From the NCBI RefSeq assembly GCF_014648135.1, contig NZ_BMQN01000004.1, positions 1 to 64,000 on the forward strand: DNA of 64,000 nt. The letters run 5' to 3'. This stretch comes from Deinococcus sedimenti (lineage in GTDB: Bacteria > Deinococcota > Deinococci > Deinococcales > Deinococcaceae). A program made the translations under genes and the position numbers. Shown here in pieces: positions 1 to 8,836 of this stretch. Position 1 is the first letter of the stretch. Each line of letters opens with the position of its first letter. The notes under the pieces are model-generated. The model was not told the DNA's origin. It did not search any database and saw only the letters and a program-made list of their open reading frames with translations.

Positions 1-48
1 GGCCAAGACATCGAAGATCTCGTTTTCGCTGTACTGCTTGTGTTTCAT
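1..48 (-). CDS. 5' end of an unidentified gene cut by the left edge
   Basis: On the minus strand an ATG at 48-46 opens a frame reading MKHKQYSENEIFDVLA to the window edge. A strong Shine-Dalgarno (GGGAGGGG, about 50-58) sits just before the ATG, and a perfect 16-bp palindrome lies at 61-76. Only 16 codons are visible, so no function can be given. The good ribosome binding site is the reason to believe it. It diverges from, and slightly overlaps, the open frame on the plus strand. Confidence 0.5.
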   Translation of the reverse strand, partial: MKHKQYSENEIFDVLA

Positions 49-525
49 GACCCCTCCCTGGAGACAATCTTGTCTCATTCGGAGTGGGCCGACCAATTGG
101 GGTCACGTCACACCGACCTGACGAAACAGCAACTGATCCGCTCGCCGGGCTTTGAGGTCCTGCATCCTACGGGCACGTTGCGGGTGGATACCTTCCGCGT
201 CGTATTGAAACGGACGGGTTGGCACGTCACTCATCAGCCGAGACGCTGGATCGGCATGGGTGAAGCGGACCCGTTCACCCTGCGTAAGAAGTCACTGGAA
301 CTGAATTTCATCTGTGATCAGCGGTATCACCGCTTCGTCCGGTACCGCTGGCTGGCGGAAGGACCGTCGCCCGATCTGGAGGGTGCGACCTGGGCCGACC
401 TCGACCGTCGGGGGCGGCTGCTGATCGCCCGCGCCGGACGCGTGTTCATCTGGCGCGGGGGGCAGGAGGCGGAACTGGCGGACCTGAACGCCGACCAGCC
501 GCCCCGCCCGGCTCAGCCTGCGTAG
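40..525 (+). CDS. Hypothetical protein, start uncertain, possibly partial
   Basis: An open frame runs from the left edge to a TAG at 523-525 without a convincing start. The first listed start is GTG 40, but the frame is open upstream of it, and this part overlaps the divergent gene at 1-48; TTG at 70 or 97 are alternatives. The C-terminal third (ADLDRRGRLLIARAGRVFIW) has alternating hydrophobic strands and reads as real protein. I do not recognise the family. It could be the 3' part of a longer or decayed gene. It converges with the next gene and overlaps it by 13 nt. Confidence 0.45.
   Translation: MFHDPSLETILSHSEWADQLGSRHTDLTKQQLIRSPGFEVLHPTGTLRVDTFRVVLKRTGWHVTHQPRRWIGMGEADPFTLRKKSLELNFICDQRYHRFVRYRWLAEGPSPDLEGATWADLDRRGRLLIARAGRVFIWRGGQEAELADLNADQPPRPAQPA
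61..76. promoter_or_regulatory. Palindromic operator-like site
   Basis: GAGACAA-TC-TTGTCTC is a perfect 7-bp inverted repeat with a 2-bp centre. It lies just upstream of the minus-strand start at 48 and inside the region where its promoter should be. This is the usual geometry of a dimeric repressor site. The binding protein is unknown; it may be the truncated gene itself. Confidence 0.35.
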
Positions 526-1268
526 GGGTTGGGGCGCGCGGCCTCCTGCGCGAGCCACTGCGCCCAGGTGCGGCCCACGCCGCTCAGGTCGGGTCGGGTG
601 AGGGGCGTGAAGCGCCGCGCGGCGGGAATGGGCAGGACGCGGGTGCGTGCGCCGGTCGCGTCGGCCCAGGTGCGGGCCAGTTCCGGCAGTGGGATGACCT
701 GCGGGCCGACGATGTCCGGCGCGCGGCCCTGCGGGGCACCCAGCGCGACCTGGGCGATCTGCGCGGCGGCGGCGTGGACATCCACCGGCTGAAGGGGCAG
801 GCCCGGCAGGGGCAGCAGCGGCGCGCGGGTCAGGCGCGACAGCATGAACGCCACGAATTCATGGAACTGCGTGGCGCGCACCACCGTGCACGGCACGCCG
901 CCCGCCGCGACCAGCGCCTCGGTCTGGGTCTTGGCGCGGTAGTACGGGAACGCCCGCACCTGATCACAGCCCACGATGCTGACGTACACGACGTGCCGCA
1001 CGCCCGCCTCCCGCGCCGCCGCGAGGAGCACGCCGGTCATCTCGACGTCCGCCTGGGGCCGCGACGGCTGGCTGGCCGCGTGAATGACGGTGTCCACGCC
1101 GCGCAGCGCGTCCGCGAGGCCCGCGCCGGAGTGCAGGTCACCCTGCCGAAACGCGGGGCGTGGGTCGGCGTGGCGTGACAGGACGCGCACGTCCGCGCGG
1201 CCCTCCAGGGCGGGCAGCAGGGCTCGGCCCAGTACGCCGGTCCCTCCGGTCAGGAGCATGGTCTTCAT
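513..1268 (-). CDS. NmrA-like atypical SDR, NAD(P)-binding oxidoreductase
   Basis: This 251-residue protein opens with the Rossmann nucleotide-binding motif GGTGVLG (about residues 8-14), and IHAA follows strand 4. An SDR-type active-site pair appears as YYRAK (Y-x-x-x-K). The C-terminal half is less conserved, as in the atypical SDR (NmrA/SDR_a5) group that includes NADH:ubiquinone-reductase-like subunits and NAD(P) sensors. Substrate is unknown. The ATG at 1268 is preceded by an SD-like GGAGG, so this mRNA is not leaderless. It is transcribed away from the riboflavin operon, and the 165 bp between them holds the promoter region for the FMN riboswitch. Confidence 0.8.
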   Translation of the reverse strand: MKTMLLTGGTGVLGRALLPALEGRADVRVLSRHADPRPAFRQGDLHSGAGLADALRGVDTVIHAASQPSRPQADVEMTGVLLAAAREAGVRHVVYVSIVGCDQVRAFPYYRAKTQTEALVAAGGVPCTVVRATQFHEFVAFMLSRLTRAPLLPLPGLPLQPVDVHAAAAQIAQVALGAPQGRAPDIVGPQVIPLPELARTWADATGARTRVLPIPAARRFTPLTRPDLSGVGRTWAQWLAQEAARPNPYAG

Positions 1269-1433
1269 GGGGTGGCCTCCAGCAAGGCGGGAAGGGGAGA
1301 GGGGGGGAAACTGCTGCCCTCAGCAGACGTCATAGCGCGTGGCGGATTGTCCCCCGCCGGGTGTCTGATTGCCCCCACAGTCCTGGGGCAGGAGGGTGCT
1401 ACGTTCAGGGTGGCCCGCTTCCGGGCGGGCCGA

Positions 1434-1618
1434 CTTCCTTCGGGGTGGAGTGGAATTCCCTACCGGCGGTGATGGCGTGAGCCTCAGCCCGCGAAGCCTG
1501 TGCAGATTGCACCACGCGCAGGCCCGATCCCGTGTAAATCGGGGGCCGACGGTGTTATGGCGCGCAGAGACGCTTTCGGCGTTTGCGCGGCCCATTCAGT
1601 CCGGATGAGAGAAGGAGG
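1434..1618 (+). promoter_or_regulatory. FMN riboswitch (RFN element)
   Basis: The conserved RFN blocks occur in order: CTTCGGGG near 1437, GGAATTCCCTACCGGCGGTGA (about 1452-1472), GTGAGC then AGCCCGCGAAGCC (about 1478-1498), GGGGGCCGACGGTG (about 1541-1554), and AGTCCGGATGAGAGAAGG (1598-1615). P1 pairs CCTTC at 1437-1441 with GAAGG at 1611-1615. The 3' arm of P1 runs directly into the Shine-Dalgarno AAGGAGG (1612-1618), so FMN binding could block initiation as well as, or instead of, transcription. The ribD gene follows immediately, matching the known role of this aptamer. Confidence 0.97.
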
Positions 1619-1622
1619 AACG

Positions 1623-1667
1623 TTGCCTGCCACCCCGGCAGGCGGCGACAGACCATGTATGAAGTGA
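1623..1667 (+). other. Possible 14-codon leader ORF between riboswitch and ribD
   Basis: The strong SD at 1612-1618 is about 36 nt from the ribD ATG (1655) but only 4 nt from a TTG at 1623 in another frame. That frame encodes 14 residues ([14 protein letters not shown]) and stops with TGA at 1665-1667, overlapping the ribD start. Translation of it could couple the riboswitch-controlled SD to ribD. This is inference from spacing; the TTG start is unproven. Confidence 0.3.
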
Positions 1668-2758
1668 ATGCTCCACCCGCAGGGGTGGCGGCGGCACTGC
1701 CCGTAGACGAGCGGTTCATGACGCTCGCGCTTGAGCAGGCTGCCAGAGGACTGGGCCGCACTGCGCCGAATCCCCCCGTGGGCTGCGTGATCGTGCAAGG
1801 CAATGAATTGGTGGGGCGAGGCTTCCACCCCAGGGCCGGTGAGCCGCACGCGGAGGTGTTCGCCCTGCGGGATGCGGGCGAGCGGGCGCGCGGCGGGACA
1901 GCGTACGTGACGCTGGAACCGTGCAGTCATCACGGGCGGACGCCGCCCTGCGCGGACGCGCTGATCGCGGCGGGCGTGCGTCGGGTGGTCGTGGCGGCGC
2001 TGGACCCGAACCCGCTGGTGGCGGGGCGCGGCGTGCAGAGGCTCCGGGATGCCGGGATCGAGGTCACGGTGGGCGTCCTTGAATCCGAGGCGGTGCGGCA
2101 GCAGGCGGGGTTCCGCAGCCTGATCGTGCGGGGCCGCCCGTGGGTGGTAGCGAAGTACGCCATGACCCTGGATGGCAAGGTGGCCGCACCAAGGGAGGGG
2201 AACGGAGTTGTGAGTGGCCTCAAGGCCCGTGCCCTTGCGATGCGCTGGCGTGACGAACTGGACGCCATTGCGGTCGGCAGCGGCACGCTGGAACTGGACG
2301 ACCCGGCCCTGACGACACGCGGCGTGCCGGGGGGCCGGGACCCGCGCCCCGTGGTGTTCGACCGCCGCGCGGCGAGTGACCCGCGGGCCCGCGCGTGGCG
2401 CGACGGCGCGGTCCTCGTGACCGCCCCGGACGCCGATGCGGCCGCCCACGAGGCTGCCGGGATCACCGTCCAGCGCGCCGGGTCGCTCCCGGACGCTCTG
2501 AGCGGACTGGCGGGCCTGGGCCTCGGCAGCGTGCTGCTCGAAGGTGGCCCGACCCTCCTGAGCGCCTTCTTCGCGCAGGGGCTGGTGGACGAGGTGCGAG
2601 TCTTTCTGTCCCCGAAACTCCTCGGCGCGGGCCTGAGCCCCGTGACCGGCCCCGCGCGCCCCATGCACGCGGCGCAGGCGTTGCGAGACGTGACGGTCGA
2701 AACCCTCGGCCCGGATGTCCTGATCACCGGCCTGCTGCACGACATCCCGCGCGTCTGA
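1655..2758 (+). CDS. ribD: Bifunctional riboflavin deaminase/reductase RibD
   Basis: RibD carries out the second and third steps of riboflavin synthesis: deamination of the pyrimidine product of GTP cyclohydrolase II, then NADPH reduction of the ribosyl chain. The N-terminal deaminase has [12 protein letters not shown], the zinc ligands His65 (PHAE, with Glu67 catalytic), Cys90 and Cys99 in [11 protein letters not shown]. The C-terminal reductase starts near residue 165 ([11 protein letters not shown]) and ends with a Gly-rich LEGGPTL motif. The length of 367 is normal. The ATG at 1655 fits the family start; longer in-frame starts would lie inside the riboswitch. It is first in the operon ribD-ribE-ribBA-ribH. 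Confidence 0.95.
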   Translation: MYEVNAPPAGVAAALPVDERFMTLALEQAARGLGRTAPNPPVGCVIVQGNELVGRGFHPRAGEPHAEVFALRDAGERARGGTAYVTLEPCSHHGRTPPCADALIAAGVRRVVVAALDPNPLVAGRGVQRLRDAGIEVTVGVLESEAVRQQAGFRSLIVRGRPWVVAKYAMTLDGKVAAPREGNGVVSGLKARALAMRWRDELDAIAVGSGTLELDDPALTTRGVPGGRDPRPVVFDRRAASDPRARAWRDGAVLVTAPDADAAAHEAAGITVQRAGSLPDALSGLAGLGLGSVLLEGGPTLLSAFFAQGLVDEVRVFLSPKLLGAGLSPVTGPARPMHAAQALRDVTVETLGPDVLITGLLHDIPRV

Positions 2759-2817
2759 GCCTTCCTTCCCAGCGGAGGAGGGCCGACCGCGCTCCTGCCT
2801 CCACCCGAGGTCAAAGC

Positions 2818-3470
2818 ATGTTTACTGGAATCATCGAACAGGTGGGCGTCATCGCCCGCACCAGCGAGAACGAGGGGAACCTGACCGTCACCATTCAGCC
2901 CGCGCGCATGTGGGCGGATGTGGAACTGGGCGAGAGCATAGCCGTGAACGGCACCTGCCTGACCGTGACCACCTGGGACGCGGCGGGCTTCACCGTGGAC
3001 CTCAGCCGCGAGACGCTCGCCAAGACCGCCCCGCACTGGCGGGAGGGCGTGAAGGTGAATCTGGAGCGCGCCATGACCGCCCAGGCGCGTTTCGGCGGGC
3101 ACGTGGTGAGTGGGCACGTGGACGGCGTGGGCACGGTCCTGCGCGTGGACGCCCAGCCCGGCGCGTACACCATGACGGTGCGCGCCGCGCCGCACCTCGC
3201 CCGGTACCTCGTGCCGAAGGGGAGCGTCACCGTGGACGGCGTGAGCCTGACCGTCGTGGATGCCGGTGGCCCGGCGGGCAGCCGCGCGGACCTGCGCCCG
3301 GACGAGTTCACGCTGTGGCTCGTGCCGCACACGCTGGAGGTCACCACCCTGCACACCTGGGCGGCCGGGACGAAGGTGAATCTGGAGGCCGACCAGATGG
3401 CCAAGTACGTCGAGCGGCTGATCCTGATGCGCGACTGGACGCCCGAACAGGCGGAACAGGAGGTGGGCGT

Positions 3471-3474
<4 letters not shown>
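2818..3474 (+). CDS. ribE: Riboflavin synthase alpha chain
   Basis: This 218-residue protein converts two molecules of 6,7-dimethyl-8-ribityllumazine into riboflavin and the pyrimidine precursor. The start [10 protein letters not shown] is diagnostic, and two lumazine-binding repeats are visible: one from residue 1 with NGTCLTV, and a second beginning around VSGHVDGVG with VDGVSLTVV. It lies 59 nt after ribD and its stop overlaps the ribBA start as ATGA. An insertion of about ten residues ([10 protein letters not shown]) near the end of the second repeat is slightly unusual. Confidence 0.96.
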
Positions 3475-4676
<1,202 letters not shown>

Positions 4677-4689
4677 GAACCCCTCAGTC

Positions 4690-4835
4690 CGCTGCGCGGC
4701 CAGCTCCCCTCAAAGGGGAGCCAAGGACAAAACCATGCCTCCCCTTGACTCGCAGAGCCCGCAGGGAGGGGAGGTGCCCCGCAGGGGCGGACTCGCAGAG
4801 CGCGAAGCGAGGGGTTCGCCCGCAGCTTCACCGCC
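4690..4835. repeat. Palindromic, repeat-like spacer inside the rib operon
   Basis: The 182-nt gap between ribBA and ribH has no gene. It holds a perfect hairpin (GCTCCCCT, 4703-4710, with AGGGGAGC, 4714-4721) and two copies of GACTCGCAGAG (4747-4757 and 4790-4800), plus a CCCCGCAGGGG-type dyad. The mixture of short GC palindromes and direct repeats resembles an extragenic REP-like insertion. It may set a processing point or attenuate ribH. Genome-wide copy number is unknown from here. Confidence 0.55.
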
Positions 4836-4858
4836 CATCACCCATAAGGAGACCCACC

Positions 4859-5323
4859 ATGAACCGAATCGAAGCCAATCTGCTCGCCACCGACCTGAAG
4901 TTCGCTGTTGTCAGTACCCGCTGGAATCATCTGATCGTGGACCGTCTGGTGGAGGGGGCGGAGCTGGCGTTCGTGCAGCACGGTGGGAAGACGGAGAACC
5001 TGGATCATTTCCTCGCGCCGGGGAGTTACGAGGTGCCGCTGATCGCGCGGAAGCTGGCGGAGTCCGGGAAGTATGACGCGGTGGTGTGCCTGGGGGCCGT
5101 CATCAAGGGCGATACGGATCACTACGATTTCGTGGCGGGCGGCGCGGCGAACGGCATCCTGAACACCAGCCTGCACACGGGCGTGCCGGTGGCGTTCGGC
5201 GTGCTGACGACCGACACGGTCGAGCAGGCCCTGAACCGCGCGGGGATCAAGGCCGGGAACAAGGGCGCCGAGGCTGTGCTGGCGATGATCGAGACGGTGA
5301 ACCTGTTGAAGCAGATCGGGTAA
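4859..5323 (+). CDS. ribH: 6,7-dimethyl-8-ribityllumazine synthase
   Basis: RibH condenses the RibBA butanone phosphate with the RibD product to make lumazine, the substrate of RibE, and usually assembles into pentamers or 60-mers. The 154-residue protein shows RWNHLIVDRLVEGA, the substrate-binding PGSYEVPLIA, and the catalytic-loop segment LGAVIKGDTDHYDFV with the conserved His. The final helix carries GNKGAEAVLAMIE. ATG 4859 is preceded by AAGGAG at a good distance. It is separated from ribBA by the repeat-like spacer, so it may also be transcribed on its own. Confidence 0.95.
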   Translation: MNRIEANLLATDLKFAVVSTRWNHLIVDRLVEGAELAFVQHGGKTENLDHFLAPGSYEVPLIARKLAESGKYDAVVCLGAVIKGDTDHYDFVAGGAANGILNTSLHTGVPVAFGVLTTDTVEQALNRAGIKAGNKGAEAVLAMIETVNLLKQIG

Positions 5324-5432
5324 ACGGGCAGTACGGTGCGGGGCGCGGGTGGGGGAGACTCCGGCCCGCGCCCCGTGCCCGTCAGGCCCAGCCGCTGTCC
5401 AGCAGCGCGCGGGTCTCGGCGACGGCTTCCTG

Positions 5433-6083
5433 CTAGATGAGCTGCATCTCGCGGTCCGGGCGGCGGTGCAGGCCGCCGTAATTCCCGTGGCCGAGCACCT
5501 CGCGCACCCTCGCGGGGGGCAGCTGGCGCAGCGCGGCGACGTCCACCATGGGTTTGCGCTCCTCGGGGGCCGCGACGCCGTCCAGGCGGGTCCAGGGGAA
5601 GTTCTCCATCCAGCTGGCGTGGCTGGCCAGTGGGTCCACGCGCTGCACGGCGGCCCAGGTGCGGGGGGCGTTCCACCAGTTGTGCCACTGCACGCGCGCG
5701 TCCGGGTGGCGGGCCAGCCACTCGCCCAGCCAGCCCTGCCCCGGCGTGTTCCCGCCGTGCCCGTTCACGATCAGGATGCGCCGGAAGCCCTGGGCGTGCA
5801 GGCCGCTTAGCAGGTCGTCCAGCAGATTCAGGTACGTGCTCACGCGCAGGCTGAGCGTGCCGGGGTACGCCGCGAACGTCGGCGTGATGCCGTACGGCAG
5901 GGCGGGGAAGACCGGGACGCCGCTGCCGTCGGCGGCCTCGCGCGCGATGCGTTCGGCCAGCAGCGTGTCCGTCGCGAGGCTGAGGGTCGCGTGCTGCTCG
6001 GTGCAGCCCAGCGGGAGGACGCAGCGGTCCTCGCGGGTCAGCAGGTCCTCGACCATGCCCCAGTTCATGTCCCGAATGTGCAT
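5433..6083 (-). CDS. Creatininase-family metal amidohydrolase, ended early by an in-frame TAG
   Basis: The family hydrolyses cyclic or linear amides with two metals (creatininase, MftE and the FAPy deformylase ArfB are members). Visible ligands are E and H in LGCTEQH, D in LATDTLL, and NGHGGN; AYPGTLSL is also typical. The frame stops at a TAG (5433-5435) after DREMQLI, but reading on gives 16 more sensible residues (QEAVAETRALLDSGWA) and a TGA at 5382-5384. The full product would be 233 residues. Only the last helix is lost, so activity may survive. The ATG at 6083 has a leaderless -10 box. Substrate is unknown; the gene is convergent with ribH. Confidence 0.85.
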   Translation of the reverse strand: MHIRDMNWGMVEDLLTREDRCVLPLGCTEQHATLSLATDTLLAERIAREAADGSGVPVFPALPYGITPTFAAYPGTLSLRVSTYLNLLDDLLSGLHAQGFRRILIVNGHGGNTPGQGWLGEWLARHPDARVQWHNWWNAPRTWAAVQRVDPLASHASWMENFPWTRLDGVAAPEERKPMVDVAALRQLPPARVREVLGHGNYGGLHRRPDREMQLI

Positions 6084-6088
6084 GGGTC

Positions 6089-6094
6089 ACGCTA
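6089..6094 (-). promoter_or_regulatory. Leaderless -10 box of the creatininase-family gene
   Basis: TAGCGT on the minus strand ends 5 nt before the ATG at 6083, so the transcript would start at or next to the start codon. Confidence 0.5.
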
Positions 6095-6160
6095 GCGCAC
6101 CCGGCTGAACCGACGGACGCACCCGCGCTGATCAGCGGGTGCGTCCGTCAGGGGTGAGGG

Positions 6161-7384
6161 TCAGTTGGGCAGGAGGGTGCCGAGGTCCTTCAGCGCGCCG
6201 GGCAGGGTCTTCTCGACCAGTTTACCGTCGCGGACGTACTTCACGGTCACCTGATCGCCGGGCACGAGGTCCAGGTCGTTCCCGTCGGCGATGGAGCCGC
6301 TGGCGGTGAGCATGTTCTGCCCGTTGTACGCCACGGAGGCGTTCAGGGTGCCGCTGACGTTCCTGAAGAAGTTCTCCTTCTTCAGTTCGGCGTCGCTGAT
6401 GATGACGTTCTTCACGTCACGCAGGTACACGGCGCTGGCGACCTTGTGGCTGGGCAGGTTCAGGTCGGCTTTCAGGGTCGCGCCGCTGGGCGTGAAGGTC
6501 AGGGTGTCCGTGCAGCGGTTCGCGGTGGTGCCGTCCAGGCTGAGGTCCACGCTGACGCTACCCGCGTTCTTCGTGGTGGTGTGCTGGGCGTTGGCGGTCA
6601 GTTTCAGGCCCTGAGCGCCCCAGCTGTACTCCAGGTTCATGCTCAGCGGCGCGTTCGTCTGACGGCCTGCCCAGGCGTTCAGCTTCAGCGCGTCGGGGCC
6701 GAAGGTGTTCAGGCAGCCGCCGGGCGTCATGCTGAACGTCGCCCCGGCGCGGGCCGTGCCCTTCTCGCTGATGGTGCCGCTGGCGTTGGTGGGCAGCTCG
6801 GTCTGCACGGGCACCCAGGTGTTCTTCACATAGTCGTAGCGCGTGCCGTTGTCCACCCAGACGGTCGGGGCGCCGTTCACGCGCCACTTCGCCTCAACGC
6901 GCAGCCCGGTGGCCTCGTCGATCAGCACCCGGCCGTCAGTGGGGGTCGTGGACTCACTGACGGTACCGTCGGCCTTGAGACTTATCGTCCCGGTGGGCAG
7001 GGGTTCGCGGATGCCCACCACGATGCTCTGGCTGCTCAGCTTGCTGCGGCCGGTCACGCGGTCCAGCAGCTGACGGCCGATCTGCGTGGGGCGGTCCAGA
7101 CTGAGGCTCATGGGGCCACTGGTCGGCATGAACAGTCTCATCAGGCTTTTCAGGTCGGGATCCAGGTCCGGGTTGGCGGGGTCGGTCAGGGTCTCAAACT
7201 GCATTGCGGCACGTTCGGCTGTGGTCGCCACGTCCTTGAGGTCGAGGCTCTGGCCGACGACAGGCGGAGCGGGAGTGGTGGTGGCCGGATCGGCGGGTTT
7301 GGGTTCAACTTTGGGCGTGTCCTGTTTCTGGCACGCGGCGAGCAGCAGGGTGGTGACGGTCAGCAGGGCAACGGTACGATTCAC
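6161..7384 (-). CDS. Predicted lipoprotein of unknown function
   Basis: The 407-residue protein starts with a short basic end, a hydrophobic stretch and a lipobox LLAAC (Cys about 18), so it should be a lipid-anchored envelope protein. A Pro/Thr/Lys-rich linker (about residues 20-45) follows, then a beta-rich body with many Thr/Asn/Gly. I do not recognise a domain. The GTG start at 7384 is chosen because a TAAGGT box lies 6 nt upstream, and it gives a complete signal peptide. It diverges from the MetY-like gene across a shared 124-bp promoter region. Confidence 0.75.
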   Translation of the reverse strand: MNRTVALLTVTTLLLAACQKQDTPKVEPKPADPATTTPAPPVVGQSLDLKDVATTAERAAMQFETLTDPANPDLDPDLKSLMRLFMPTSGPMSLSLDRPTQIGRQLLDRVTGRSKLSSQSIVVGIREPLPTGTISLKADGTVSESTTPTDGRVLIDEATGLRVEAKWRVNGAPTVWVDNGTRYDYVKNTWVPVQTELPTNASGTISEKGTARAGATFSMTPGGCLNTFGPDALKLNAWAGRQTNAPLSMNLEYSWGAQGLKLTANAQHTTTKNAGSVSVDLSLDGTTANRCTDTLTFTPSGATLKADLNLPSHKVASAVYLRDVKNVIISDAELKKENFFRNVSGTLNASVAYNGQNMLTASGSIADGNDLDLVPGDQVTVKYVRDGKLVEKTLPGALKDLGTLLPN

Positions 7385-7390
7385 AGAGAT

Positions 7391-7396
7391 ACCTTA
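7391..7396 (-). promoter_or_regulatory. Leaderless -10 box of the lipoprotein gene
   Basis: TAAGGT, minus strand, 6 nt before the GTG at 7384. It supports the GTG as the true start. Confidence 0.5.
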
Positions 7397-7496
7397 GGGA
7401 ACGTTCATGCATCTGTCGTCCACAGGTGACGTACCACCCCTGTGGGGGTATCCGGGCGGGTCGGACATGCCCCGGGCAGGCGGGGTCGGCGGGGCG

Positions 7497-7502
7497 TAGC
7501 GT
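7497..7502 (+). promoter_or_regulatory. Leaderless -10 box of the MetY-like gene
   Basis: TAGCGT followed by 6 nt (GGGACC) and the ATG at 7509. There is no separate Shine-Dalgarno at normal distance. Confidence 0.5.
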
Positions 7503-7508
7503 GGGACC

Positions 7509-8768
7509 ATGAGCGACGCGCCCGCAGACACCACGCACCCCGAGGGGTGGACGTACGAGACGACCGCCGTGCACAGCAGCATTCCCCGGGGGCTGGGACA
7601 GACCATCGGCTTCCCGATCCACGCGGCGGCCGCGTTCCAGTTCGACACGCTGGAGGAAGCGCAACTGGAATTCCAGCAGAACACCGGCCTGAGTTACGCC
7701 CGCCTGCAGAACCCGACGGTGCGCGCCCTGGAGGACCGCATCACGACCCTGGAGGGCGGCGCGGCGACGGTGGCGGTGGCGAGCGGGCAGGCGGCGACCC
7801 TCACGGCGATCCTCAGCGTGTGCCGCGCGGGGGATCACGTGGTGTCGGCCAGCAGCCTGTTCGGCGGGACGACCGGGATGCTCAGCAACATCCTGCCGCT
7901 GATGGGCATCACGGCGACGCTGGTGGACAACACTCCGGACGCCGTGCGGGCCGCGATGCAGGCGAACACGCGGCTGGTGTGGGCCGAGATGATCAGCAAT
8001 CCCGCCGGCGACATCGCGGACATCCGCGCCTTCGCGGATATCGCCCACGAGCACGGGGCGCTGCTGGCGATCGACAACACCTGCGGCGGCGTCGGCTTCC
8101 TGTGCCGCCCGCTGGAGCACGGCGCGGACATCGTCAGCCAGTCCCTGACCAAATGGGCTGGGGGGCACGGCAGCGTCCTGGGCGGCGCCGTCACGGTCGG
8201 CACCGGGCACGACCTGACCCGCAACCCCATCTACACGGACGGCGGCGAGCAGAGCATCCTCCGCGTGCGGGGCGACGCGGCCCTCGCGTGGCGGCAGCGC
8301 TGGTTCGGCGCGCACCAGCTGGGCATGACCCTCGCCCCGCACAGCGCGTTCCTGATCGCCCAGGGCCTCGAAACGCTCGCGCTGCGACTGGAACGCGAGA
8401 GCGCCACCGCCCTCGCCCTGGCCGCGTGGCTGGACGCACACCCGAAGGTCGGGAAGGTCAGCTACCCCGGCCTGAGCAGCCACCCGCACCACCACCTCGC
8501 CCAGACGTACCTGCGCGGCGGTCAGGGCGCCGTCCTCACGTTCGAGGTGCCGGACCCCAGCGCGTTCCTGTCCCGCGTGCGCGTCCTGCGCATCGCCCCG
8601 AACCTCGGGGACGTCCGCACGCTCGTCGTGCACCCCTGGACCACCACGCACGGCCGCGTGCCCGAACCCGCCCGCCACGCCGCCGGCGTCACGCCCACCA
8701 CCATCCGCATGAGCGTCGGTGTGGAAGCCCTGCGCGACCTCCAGGCCGACATCGAACAGGCGTTGTAG
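7509..8768 (+). CDS. PLP-dependent O-acetylhomoserine sulfhydrylase-type enzyme
   Basis: This 419-residue protein belongs to the Cys/Met metabolism PLP family. Hallmarks are the early TTAVHSS and SYARLQNPT, the PLP-stacking SGQAAT, the phosphate/ring-binding EMISNPAGDIADI and DNTCGG, and the Schiff-base lysine in QSLTKWAGGHGS (about Lys215). The long insertion and ending (IRMSVGVEALRDL) fit MetY-type sulfhydrylases, which make homocysteine from O-acetylhomoserine and sulfide, better than short cystathionine lyases. Substrate cannot be fixed from sequence alone; methionine gamma-lyase is an alternative. It is a single gene, convergent with the TM2-domain gene. Confidence 0.85.
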   Translation: MSDAPADTTHPEGWTYETTAVHSSIPRGLGQTIGFPIHAAAAFQFDTLEEAQLEFQQNTGLSYARLQNPTVRALEDRITTLEGGAATVAVASGQAATLTAILSVCRAGDHVVSASSLFGGTTGMLSNILPLMGITATLVDNTPDAVRAAMQANTRLVWAEMISNPAGDIADIRAFADIAHEHGALLAIDNTCGGVGFLCRPLEHGADIVSQSLTKWAGGHGSVLGGAVTVGTGHDLTRNPIYTDGGEQSILRVRGDAALAWRQRWFGAHQLGMTLAPHSAFLIAQGLETLALRLERESATALALAAWLDAHPKVGKVSYPGLSSHPHHHLAQTYLRGGQGAVLTFEVPDPSAFLSRVRVLRIAPNLGDVRTLVVHPWTTTHGRVPEPARHAAGVTPTTIRMSVGVEALRDLQADIEQAL

Positions 8769-8772
8769 CGTC

Positions 8773-8823
8773 GAAAGTTGATGGTTGATGGAAGGGGCTC
8801 CCCTCTATCAACCATCAACTTTC
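8773..8823. terminator. Long-stem hairpin between convergent genes
   Basis: GAAAGTTGATGGTTGAT (8773-8789) is perfectly complementary to ATCAACCATCAACTTTC (8807-8823), and the loop holds a second hairpin, AGGGG-CT-CCCCT. It fills the whole gap between two convergent genes and would end transcription from both sides. The TTGATGGTTGATGG core recurs before pyrD (40568-40607), so it may belong to a repeat family. Confidence 0.6.
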
Positions 8824-8836
8824 AACCTTCCACCAA

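Noticed and set aside
1583..1654. Upstream TTG start for ribD
   Set aside because: It lies inside the FMN aptamer; translation from there is unlikely and the residues do not match RibD.
1484..2740. 418-codon minus-strand open frame opposite ribD
   Set aside because: Antisense to a clear RibD and rich in Arg/His/Pro with no motif; long shadow frames are expected at this GC content.
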